From positions 53,475,501-53,539,500 of the forward strand of contig CM074862.1 in assembly GCA_037501455.1 (NCBI GenBank): DNA of 64,000 bases, read 5' to 3'. The notes under the pieces were generated by a model. That model was not told the origin of the DNA, ran no database searches, and was given only the letters and a program-made list of their open reading frames with translations. Origin of the DNA: Lantana camara. Its lineage: Eukaryota > Streptophyta > Magnoliopsida > Lamiales > Verbenaceae. Both the position numbers and the translations under genes were made by a program. Shown one piece after another: positions 45,013 to 56,307 of this stretch. Every line of letters starts with the position of its first letter. Position 1 is the first letter of the stretch.

Positions 45013-46102
45013 TGTAACGCCCCAACTTTTCAGTATTTTAAAATGACATATGTGTTTACTAGTTGCGCAAATTAATTAGTTTTTTTTAGTGTTTTCTATA
45101 ATTAAATTTCATTGTTTAATTGTTAAAAAAGTGAGTAATTGAAATATATGCAATATTTGAATTTGAAATTATGTGAATAACTTGTGTGCTCCTTAATTGC
45201 GTGAAATAATTATTTTACGTGTTTATATAGTTAATTTTATTTTAAATATATTAGATGTTAATAATGTTGATTATGTTAATTATCATATCCTAAGTTATTT
45301 AATATTAAGTATTTTGTGAAATTCATATCAAATTGATATTTATTGCATAAATTGAACTTGATAGTAACGTGAATTAATTTCTCGAATTTGAGTTAGTTTC
45401 TTTTATGGACTTACTTGCTCATTTTCATGAACTTGAGTACTTAATTGCATTGGTTATAATTGAGCATTTGTTATGGAATTGTGACTAATTGCATAACTTA
45501 ATAAATGGGAGGACTTAATAGCAACTTGAGCATTTCTTCTTGATACATAGCAGCAATCACGTACCATGCTTCTCATTTACATACAAACACATTACATACA
45601 TCTTGTTCTTTCTCCCTTGCTCAACCGAACCAAACCCTACTTGGAGGAGTGGGAGATTTCTTCATCCAAGCATCAATTGTGTGGGAATTGTGATCATTGA
45701 AGCATCATCTCTTCATCTTAGCTTCCATTTCTTTCATTTAAGTTCGTTTCCAGGGCGGAGGCTTCCGAGTTGAATAGGCACCCGTATTGCTCATGCTTTA
45801 TGTCTCGTGTTATTCCAGGTGAGGGTGTTTTCGTTCTAGTTACGTATCAATCCCTACAACTCTTATGTGATAAGTTTTGGGCCATAAACCTTATATATGC
45901 ATATACCATTTTCAAAGTGGAGTCATCGAGTAAATTATTATCGAGTAACCCTTTTCTAACGAATTATGAATATGTTATGTTTCTTATGAATTGATATGTT
46001 TTGGCGAGATTATGCATGTATGTTATGTTCACGGGCCCAGGAATTCAGTACATGTGGCTATCCGGGTAGGCAAGTGCCGACGGTGATCCCATGTGCTGAT
46101 TC
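45013..46102 (+). repeat. 5' LTR of element G, left part (split by element F)
   Basis: It starts TGTAACGCCCCAACTTTTCAG at 45013, nearly identical to the start of the F LTRs read from the minus strand. It includes a diverged AGGGC-loop hairpin near 45749-45762. It is cut at 46102 by element F, whose duplication GATTC closes this part, and it resumes at 59944. ACACT (45008-45012) is the expected left duplication of G, but its partner is outside the window. Confidence 0.8.
46098..46102. repeat. Target-site duplication of element F, left copy (GATTC)
   Basis: GATTC precedes 46103 and recurs at 59939-59943 right after the far LTR end. This proves that 46103-59938 is one insertion. Confidence 0.92.
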
Positions 46103-47374
46103 TGTAGCACCCGAGCGTAAGGTACCACATGCCCCACACCAAGACCCGACCCGAATATGAATGGACAATCCATACCCGAGCTAGATCACAGCGAACGGGG
46201 ACTTACACACTCGCTAAGCTAGGCGGGAACTAACTTTCGCTACCAAAGAGACGGTAAAACGGAAATATCACGAATGCGGAAGCAATATACATACATATAT
46301 AACAAGATAAGCCAAGAGCAACGGGCTCAACTAGCATAGATACCTAATCCCGAAATTCAATAAAATCATACAACATTCATTAAACATTCTTTCTTTCTTT
46401 CTTTCATTCATGCATAACATTCTTTTGTGCACATTCATGAACATTTACACCTTCTCCCTCCGGTTGATGGCCGGGTGATCGGCCCGAACCATCCATTCAT
46501 TGACCAAAAGGGGAACATGACTCCCCAGATGGCACTCAGCTCCCTTTCCCTGCCAATCTCCTGACGAGGTCCGGTACCACCGTTCATTAGTGGGACTAGT
46601 GTGAGGGTTTACCGTCACCCCATGCCTCCTCGGGTCACCACTCACACCAAGTCCCTGGGCCCCATTCTGTGCATCCATTCATTCGATTCTCGCCAAATCA
46701 TTTGGTAGGTTCATAAAAGAAGGGGTTTACTTTAAAATCATTTACTCTTAAAACGACTCTATATACGTATAATAAATTTTGGTCAAAATCTTTGCACATT
46801 GAAAGTATATAGGGTTGTTTAACTAGATAGTAGAGAAACCCACCTGAACGCCTCTTACCGAACAAAACCAAGAAGACTTGAAAGTGTCCTAAGAACCCGG
46901 TACGTCTCCGCCCTGGAGAAAACTGTACAAAGGACAACGTATCGTGTTCGTGAGACTCAAGACTCCAAATGAACCATATATGACGCACGGCATGCAATGA
47001 ACATGTTATGAATGCATAAGGGATGATATTGTGTAATGAACACGTTCATGTGCACGATTAATGCACTTAAATCATATGAACAAGCCATTCAATCATTCGT
47101 TCACTTTCATTCAAATTCATAATTTCACATTTCCTATCAATTCAATTCAAGAATTTCAAATAGAATCAAAGCACAAGTTAAATCACATATAAAAATTAGA
47201 AATTAGACACTTAAATACATTCAATCGCATTTACAATTAGAAAATAAACAATTAACTACATTCAATTAAATTTAGGAAATCAAATAAAACATGAATTAGA
47301 TAACAATTAAATTCTATAATTCAATTAAATTAAATAACATTTAACATTTAATAAACATATATAAATATATATAA

Positions 47375-47379
<5 letters not shown>

Positions 47380-47442
<63 letters not shown>
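47380..47442. repeat. (TA)n microsatellite in the F 3' LTR
   Basis: About 30 TA units. The matching run in the 5' LTR (about 54509-54548) is shorter, so the length changed after insertion. Shorter TA runs lie near 47605-47625, 49190-49210 and 56273-56305. Confidence 0.9.
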
Positions 47443-47446
<4 letters not shown>

Positions 47447-47734
47447 TGCAAGCTACGTACAGCACATGCAACAACAATCATACTCATGCATGCAATTTAT
47501 ATATACTTATATATGAAACATGCATGCAAAAATCCATGCATTAAACCAATTCATGCGTGCAATTAATTAGATATATATACATATATATGCATGCAATCAA
47601 TTAGGTATATATATATATATATATAGGCATACGTATAATAACATGCAACTAACAACCAAACATGCAAGAAAGGAAAAGGAAAACAATCAGTAGCAGTTAC
47701 AGAAGCGAACAGCAACAGTCAGTTTTCCAGACGC

Positions 47735-47860
47735 AATCTCCCCGCCCGGGGAGATTTTCAGGCCAAAATTACCCGCCCGGGGACGACATACAGAGTGCCT
47801 TTTGTAACAGGGATCCCCGGACGGGTACTTTCATGTACAAAATCTCCCCGGCCGGGGAGA
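47735..47860 (-). repeat. Palindromes in the F LTR (AATCTCCCCG arms)
   Basis: 47735-47756 has 10-bp arms AATCTCCCCG and CGGGGAGATT around CC. 47843-47860 is a perfect 18-bp palindrome, TCTCCCCGGCCGGGGAGA. Partial copies (CCCG-CC-CGGG near 47772, and near 47812-47826) lie between. In the 5' LTR the set is partly degraded and shortened (54849-54945). Confidence 0.8.
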
Positions 47861-49604
47861 GACAACAGAAACAGACGCAGCAGCACACACAAGTCCTCCC
47901 CTGTTTCTTGGTTAAACACAGCAGCAAGAAGGCAGCCCCCAAAGCATGAAATGCAGTATTAACAAGGCATGAAATGCAACATCAAAATAGCTCTAACCTT
48001 CCCACAAAAATTGACAGCAAAACAAGGCAGAACCGTAGCTGCTTGACAGCAACTTATAGGCCAAAAAGAAACAGAGCAACACTCACGCGAAAACAGGGTA
48101 TAATTAATCCCATTTAATCCTAACAAGTTCAGGCCTATTAAGCTATCCAAAACGCAGCAAAACAATACAAATTCAACATATATAATAGTTTCAAAAGAGT
48201 TCAAACGAGAAAGGAAGACATACGTGGCCATTTATGAAAGTTTCTCAAAAAGCCATAAGTGAGATCTTATAATTACCTCAACTACCATGAAATTAATGAT
48301 CATACATGAGAAGAAGACATCAAAACAGTCACTTTCAGGCTTGGAATCATTCAAATGCATTAAGAATCGAGAAGGATCAACATAAATGCTCAAAATCGAC
48401 TATATCGCAAGATCAGCCAAAAATGCATGAAACCATGATCAAATTTAGGGATGAATAGATGAAAATGATCAGGAATGAACATATATTACCACCCTAAGCT
48501 TACCTTGTTAATCGGATGAGGATTTAATGAGATTTGAGCTCCAAAATCTCCAAGGAAAGCTAGGTTATGGGAAGAAACTGGAAAGCAGTGACTTTAGCTG
48601 AGATTTGTGGTCTGTGTGAGGGTTAGTTCGGTTAGGGCATAGTATATCAGGTTAGGTGGTTGAGTTAGGGTTCCATAGCCTCCAACCATGGTTAATTTGG
48701 TTAAAGTTTGGATGACATATGGCCAATTTAGTAACAAAGGGTCAGTTTTGTCGCCGGTTCGTTTTTCGGTTGAAGTTCGGTGGTTCAAATGACTTTGGAA
48801 AATTATAAGGCTAAGTTCACTAAACTTGAATTTTCGTTGCGAGTTCAGCAGAGTTGATGGGACTCGAATCCGAGTTCCCGAGCTCAAGATATTAATTACA
48901 GAACCAAGGGTGCGCTAAGTGCTCTTTAGCCCCCGTCTTGGATTCCAAAATTCAAATTAAATTCGAAACATATGCAAATGAATCCGAAAGTGTGAAACGA
49001 ACAAATATTCATATACAAGACACATATAAGTTCAACATATTAAATTTGCACGAAATTCCGGTATCAATTTGAATAGAAACGAAGCACGTAAATGTCACTC
49101 ATACGCAATGTAACAATAAAATTCATAACATTTAAAATCGTATGCAATCAAATTCATATTTAATATATTATAATTAATACATGCATACGTATATATATAT
49201 ATATATATATACATAAATATATATTATAATACATGCATGCATAATAATCTAAAAAATCTAAAATGCATGCATTACATGTACACGTACACCGTTAATACAT
49301 ATATATATATATATACACACAAATATATGACATTAATATTATTAAAGTAAAATAATTAACATTTAATAGATATAAAATAAAATTAAATATATAAAACACG
49401 TATAAATAATTATTTCGCGCAATTAAGGAGCACACAAGTTATTCACAAAATTTCAAATTCAAATTTTGTATATATTTCAATTAATCACTTATTTAACAAT
49501 TAAACAATGAAATTTAATTATAGAAAACCCTAAAAACCAATTAATTTGCGCAAATTAGTAAATACATATGTCATTTTAAAATATTGAAAAGTTGGGGCGT
49601 TACA

Positions 49605-49640
49605 ATCTCACCCCCTTAAAAAGAATCCGTCCACGGATTC
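49605..49640 (-). other. Polypurine tract and pre-PPT hairpin of element F
   Basis: Sense TAAGGGGGTGAGAT abuts the LTR at 49605. The stem at 49623-49640 has 8-bp arms GAATCCGT and ACGGATTC around a 2-nt loop, in sense reading GAATCCGTGGACGGATTC. Confidence 0.85.
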
Positions 49641-52600
49641 ACTACTCGTCCAAACACACAATGAGAGATTCTCTGTCTCTCGCAAATAACAAGGAGAGAG
49701 CCCCGTCTCTCGAGCAACAATGAGAGAACCCCGTCTCTCCAACAACAATGAGAGAACCCCGTCTCTCGCGAGGAAAGAGAGCACCCCGTCTCTCGAAAAA
49801 AAAAAAGGAGAATCCCTGTCTCTCAACCAAAAACAACGCAAAGAAGTCTCCAATACTCCCAAGCCACACACGCGAAACCATAAATAAAATCACGTAAAAC
49901 ACTCAAAGAAGGTAATAGATATCGTCCACGTAGATTATCAATTACTTAAAGTAATTTAACATGATACATAATCAAAGCACATAACATAAAAAAAATTATT
50001 TAAATTAAATTCACATGGATGCATGTATCATGGATGTTTCATGTACCGTTCACCTTAATTGCATAATTTAGAGCTGTGAGTTTTGTGGTCCAATGCATGA
50101 TCTGTCCCGAAAGTGAGTTTAGTGCTCGACTTGTCTTTAAACTCTTCAGGGTACCCCAGCAAAGCAATTGATAGATCCACTAAGGATTTTATTCTTTGTT
50201 CCCTTGTGACTTGTCCGGCTTCCAGTCTTCTTCGATCTCTCATCATTCCCCAGAATCTTCGTTCGATCAATCAACTTTATTTACTTAGTCGAGCTTGACT
50301 TCCCCGAATACCCTTAATCCATCTGTCCCGAAATCAAATCCTTAGTTATTTCCTTTTTTTTTCCCATATCAAAACCTAACCTACCAATGAAGATAATTAC
50401 CCTTGGCGTCCTTAAAAATTTATTCTCGACCTTAATATATATTACCCAAATCTCCCCCTGTCTTTCGTTCAATTTGCCCTTCTTACTCTCCTTAAACCTC
50501 TAAAGTGAAATTTGGTATTCGTCCCCTCCAATTCCTTAATCGAAGCTAGGATGTTCTTGATGATTCTTGAAGTTTGATTTAAATTTCCCATGTTCATTCT
50601 TACCTGTTTGTCGCTTCTGGAATCTCTTTCCGAACTCTTTGTACCAAGCTTTATTGACAGCATCCCTTTCTATGATAACTCGAATCAGTTCCATCTTGAC
50701 AACTCAGCTTAGGAGTTTCCCAAACTCCTTCGTAACTCCCTTATCTTCAAATCAATTTACATACTTAAAACAATTCAACAAGCTATCTTCTCTATTCCCC
50801 GTGAAATTCTTCAATCCAAATTTAGTGACTTAGCTCTCAATTTAATGGTTAACCTTAAAGTCGTCTTATTCATCTCCTCTCACCACCCTAACATTCCTGA
50901 ATCTTTCCGAATCACATTTCCGTTATCTCTATTAATTATTTCTTCGACCCCGACCTCGAATTTCAATTTTCCTCTTGGTCCTGCTCTCCCCTTTTAAATT
51001 TTATGTCCTTACATGTCGAATTCCATCAATCCTTCTTTTATTGAAATTCTTGACGAATAATTCCATTAGGGAATGTTTTAATCAAAATGGCAACCCCAAC
51101 GTTTTGCCTTTCAATTTCCCTTCTAATTCACTTGATGCTCGAAACTCCTTTACTATTCTTGTCCGATTCAAAAATCACGAAACCAATTCTAGTCTCACCT
51201 CGCTTTCTGAATTCCTGTTTCTATCAATCTTTCCCTTATTTGAAAATTTTCTCCAAAGTCGTCTTCCTTATAACTCAGATGTGGGTCAGTTGAAATAATA
51301 CTTGGTAAATGAGATGAAAGAATTTCCTATCGATTAAACACTAGAATGCATGTCGGTTAAAATGACGATGCATGTAGCACAATTACGACAGTTAAATATG
51401 CAGCGCATTAGAGCAACGAAATCAATTAGAAATATACGCACGAACATAAATAAGAAAGAATAAATACTCGATGCGGAGTATGATGCACGTGCTATGAATG
51501 TTTTGGAACCTGTCACCAAGGTGGTAAGTTGTTAGCTCGGTAGTTTTTCCTCGTTCCTCCAATCACGAGGTTACTTTGGCTTGCTGATCATGCTTCGTTT
51601 TTCCCACGGTCTTCAAGATTTCTAAGAATCCTTGTCCATCAATTTGTACCTTCCATGGTCCGGGATTACAATTTCTTGATCACAAATTCTTCTACGTCCA
51701 CGGGGTTGACATCCAAATTTCTCCTCGAAAATCGACCCCTACCTCTAGTCATTACCTTGATCAAAATTTCCGTGATTATCTTTTATGAGTTTCAATTGGT
51801 GTATTGAACCTGTTTTTCAATTGCTTCTACTTGAGCGCATGATTTTTCTCCAAAGAATCTTTGCCTTTCTTTACCGTTTCCATTCGTTGCTCCATATTTC
51901 CCAATTCACCCTCACCACACGATAATTCAGCTTGGATTTGGAAAAACGAACTCAAATCTTATCCGTAGTATTGTCACCTTCTAGGAACTTGTATTTTCCA
52001 CTCTACTTGGCTCCTTCCAATCCCTTCCCGACTCGTTTCCCATTTTAGTTGAAATTTAGGGCTCCCGGACTCACTTCTTCCCGATCTTAACCTTTACAAC
52101 CTCTTTTCTAACCATTAAATTTATTTAGAAATTCCTTTTTGACGACTCTTGTTACTTAATTCCCGCTGCATGTGTTTTAACTTGAATCTTCACAACCCTC
52201 GCTATCTCTTCCATAACCCGAACCTTGAGTCAAAGCACCCCCAAGGTTCATTCACTCTATTCCTTAAGTTGAATGACCCTGTTGAATCCAATTATGGCAT
52301 CCAATGAAAGAGAGCCGCATATGTCAATCTTCGGAGTCATAAATATTCCCAGATCAACTCCTATTTCATCAAGTGTCCCTCTATACTTGCATCTCTAAAG
52401 TCGAAGTTCCATTCTAGCTCCTAACCGTTGAACTCTAGCTCGATCCATGAGGACCACGCATCTCGAATTCTCTGTATCTCAGAAAGAACTTGCAATAAAG
52501 CGTTGTTAGCATGATACTTGGCCGTGGTTTGATAATACCTTCATAACCTGTAATTCATAACTTATTTCAAGAATATATGCATGCGATTAGTGCATGCTCA

Positions 52601-52784
52601 TGGCACATTTTAACACAAAAAGCACTGACCCAATGCAGAGATGCAGCAGATAAGTCAACAAATCTCAAAAAGCAAAGCAATTCATAGTCAAGATCGATGC
52701 AATGCACACATGGTCACATAGTTCCTAAGCCATGCGACCTAGGCTGACTCAATCATGATACGAGAACACCGGTTTTGCAACCGG
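49641..52784 (-). mobile_element. Non-coding internal domain of element F
   Basis: About 3.1 kb with only short ORFs on either strand, none with a motif I know. The PBS-proximal 250 nt align by eye with the leaders of A, G and C. The PPT-proximal end carries the hairpin array. Composition is pyrimidine-rich on the plus strand (purine-rich in the sense strand), as in A. Confidence 0.75.
49663..49824 (-). repeat. Tandem 28-bp hairpin array of element F
   Basis: Plus-strand units such as GAGAGAACCCCGTCTCTC start at 49694, 49722, 49750, 49777 and 49807, with a first copy at 49663-49681. Spacing is 28, 28, 27 and 30. On the sense strand this is the same GAGAGACGGGGTTCTCTC unit as in A. The period differs from the 29 of D and the 30 of A, so pairing is conserved, not a reading frame. 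Confidence 0.83.
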
Positions 52785-52796
52785 GCTCTGATACCA
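52785..52796 (-). other. Primer-binding site of element F (tRNA-iMet)
   Basis: Sense TGGTATCAGAGC, 8 nt inside the 5' LTR edge at 52805. Confidence 0.9.
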
Positions 52797-52804
52797 CTTA
52801 AGGA

Positions 52805-54505
52805 TGTAGCACCCGAGCGCAAGGTACCACATCCCCCGCACCGAGACCAGACCCGAATATGAATGGACAATCCATACCTGAGCTAGATCACAGCGAACGG
52901 GGACTTACACACTCGCTAAGCTAGGCGGGAACTAACTTTCGCTACCAAAGAGACGGTAAAACGGATATATCACGAATACGGAAGCAATGTACATACATAT
53001 ATAACAAGATAAGCCAAGAGCAACGGGCTCAACTAGCATAGATACCTAATCCCGAAATTCAATAAAATCATACAACATTAATTCTAGATCTTTCTGTTCC
53101 AATAAGCTTATCCTGAATTCATGCTAAAAGTAACAATCAATACAAATCTTACAGCTTCATACTTAAACAAATCACGATTCAATATGCACATTGACAGACT
53201 CAGACTTAACCGAAAGACTAAATAGACTTGACTTCCCGCCTAGCACTCCAAACCTGCAAAAACACTGAAAACAATCCGGGTTCAGTCTATACGAGACTGG
53301 TGGGTATAAAATGAGGCATAAGTAGCATATACAACAATATTTAAACATTCACATGCAAGTTATAATCCCAACTGAGGTTTTTAGAGCATTTCCCAAGTGG
53401 GTGAAACAAATAAGTCATCAAAAGGGATTATAACGTTCATTTTTCATTAGGTCGTTTGTGGCCCGGCGAGTGGGCGTGCATTATCTCCAACCAACACCTC
53501 GTGTAGTTCATTAAACATTCTTTCTTTCTTTCTTTCATTCATGCATAACATTCTTTTGTGCACATTCATGAACATTTACACCTTCTCCCTCCGGTTGATG
53601 GCCGGGTGATCGGCCCGAACCATCCATTCATTGACCAAAAGGGGAACATGACTCCCCAGATGGCACTCAGCTCCCTTTCCCCGCCAATCTCCTGACGAGG
53701 TCCGGTACCGCCGTTCATTAGTGGGACTAGTGTGAGGGTTTACCGTCACCCCATGCCTCATCGGGTCACCACTCACACCAAGTCCCTGGGCCCCATTCTG
53801 TGCATCCATTCATTCGATTCTCGCCAAATCATTTGGTAGGTTCATAAAAGAAGGGGTTTACTTTAAAATCATTTACTCTTAAAACGACTCTATATACGTA
53901 TAATAAATTTTGGTCGAAATCTTTGTACATTGAAAGTATATAGGGTTGTTTAACTAGATAGTAGAGAAACCCACCTGAACGCCTCTTACCGAACAAAACC
54001 AAGAAGACTTGAAAGTGTCCTAAGAACCCGGTACGTCTCCGCCCTGGAGAAAACTGTACAAAGGACAAAGTATCGTGTTTGTGAGACTCAAGACTCCAAA
54101 TGAACCATATATAACGCACGGCATGCAATGAACATGTTATGAATGCATAAGAGATGATATTGTGTAATGAACACGTTCATGTGCACGATTAATGCACTTA
54201 AATCATATGAACAAGCCATTCAATCATTCGTTCACTTTCATTCAAATTCATAATTTCACATTTCCTATCAATTCAATTCAAGAATTTCAAATAGAATCAA
54301 AGCACAAGTTAAATCACATATAAAAATTAGAAATTAGACACTTAAATACATTCAATCACATTGACAATTAGAAAATAAACAATTAACTACATTCAATTAA
54401 ATTTAGGAAATCAAATAAAACATGAATTAGATAACAATTAAATTCTATAATTCAATTAAATTAAATAACATTTAACCTTTAATAAACATATATAAATATA
54501 TATAA

Positions 54506-54551
<46 letters not shown>

Positions 54552-56272
54552 TGCAAGCTACGTACAGCACATGCAACAACAATCATACTCATGCATGCAA
54601 TTTATATATACTTATATATGAAACATGCATGGAACAATTCATGCATTAAACCAATTCATGCATGCAATTAATTAGATATATATACATATATATGCATGCA
54701 ATCAATTAGGTATATATATACATATATATATATGTATATAGGCATACATATAATAACATGCAACTAACAACCAAACATGCAAGAAAGGAAAAGGAAAACA
54801 ATCAGCAGCGGTTACAGAAGCTAACAGCAACAGTCAGTTTTCCAGACGCAATCTCCCCGCCCGGGAAGATTTTCAGGCCAAAATTACCCGCCTGGGGACG
54901 ACATACAGAGAGGCTTTTGTAACAGGGATCCCCGGCCGGGGAGAGGCAACAGAAACAGACGAAGCAACACACACAAGTCCTCCCCTGTTTCTTGGTTAAA
55001 CACAGAAGCAAGAAGGCAGCCCCCAAAGCATGAAATGCAATATTAACAAGGCATGAAATGCAACATCAAAATAGCTCTAACCTTCCCACAAAAACTGACA
55101 GCAAAACAAGGCAGAACCGTAGTAGCTTGACAGCAACTTACAGACCAAAAAGAAACAGAGCAACACTCACGCGAAAACAGGGTATAATTGATCCCATTTA
55201 ATCCTAACAAGTTCAGGCCTATTAAGCTATCCAAAACGCAGCAAAACAATACAAATTCAACATATATAACAGTTTTAAAAGAGTTCAAACGAGAAAGGAA
55301 GACATACGTGGCCATTTATGAAAGTTTCTCAAAAAGCCATAAGTGAGATCAGATAATTACCTCAACTACCCTGAAATTAATGATCATACATGAGAAGAAG
55401 ACATCAAAACAGTCACTTTTAGGCTTGGAATCATTCAAATCCATTAAGAATCGAGAAGGATCAACATAAACGCTCAAAATCGACTATATCGGAAGATCAG
55501 CCAAAAATGCATGAAACCATGATCAAATTTAGGGATGAATAGATGAAAATGATCAGGAATGAACATATATTACCACCCTAAGCTTACCTTGTCAATTGGA
55601 TGAGGATTGAATGAGATTTGAGTTCCAAAATCTCCAAGGAAAGCTAGGTTACGGGAAGAAACTGGAAAGCAGTGACTTCAGCTGAGATTTGTGGTTTGTG
55701 TGAGGGTTAGTTCGGTTAGGGCATAGTATATCAGGTTAGGTGGTTGAGTTGGGGTTCCATAGCCTCCAACCATGGTTAATTTGGTTAAAGATTGGATGAG
55801 ATATGGCCAATTTAGTAACCGAGGGTCAGTTTTGTCGCCTGTTCGTTTTTCGGTTGAAGTTCGGTGGTTCAAATGACTTTGGAAAATTATAAGGGTAAGT
55901 TCACTAAACTCAAATTTTCGTTGCAAGTTCAGCGGAGTTGACGGGACTCGAATCCGAGTTCCCGAGCTCAAGATATTAATTACGGAACCAAGGGTGCGCT
56001 AAGTGCTCTTTAGCCCCCGTCTTGGATTCCAAAATTCAAATTAAATTCGAAACATATGCAAATGAATCCGAAAATGTGAAACGAACAAATATTCATATAC
56101 AAGACACGTATAAGTTCAACATATTAAATTTGTACGAAATTCCGGTATCAATTTAAATAGAAACGAAGCACGTAAATGTCACTCATACGCAATGAAACAA
56201 TAAAATTCATAACATTTAAAATCATATGCAATCAAATTCATATTTAATATATTATAATTAATACATGCATAC

Positions 56273-56307
<35 letters not shown>

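Larger units (their letters stand above)
46103..49604 (-). repeat. 3' LTR of element F (3502 bp)
   Basis: Sense start TGTAACGCCCCAACTTTTCA at 49604 and end at 46103 with the GCGGGG-type end module (one base changed to GTGGGGCATGTGG). Against the 5' LTR it lacks about 429 bp (53080-53508), the stretch holding the acceptor-like TTTGCAG. It has a donor-like CAAG|GTAAGC at 48504/48503, a hairpin at 46905-46919 (TCTCC/GGAGA), palindromes at 47735-47860 and long (TA)n runs. Confidence 0.9.
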
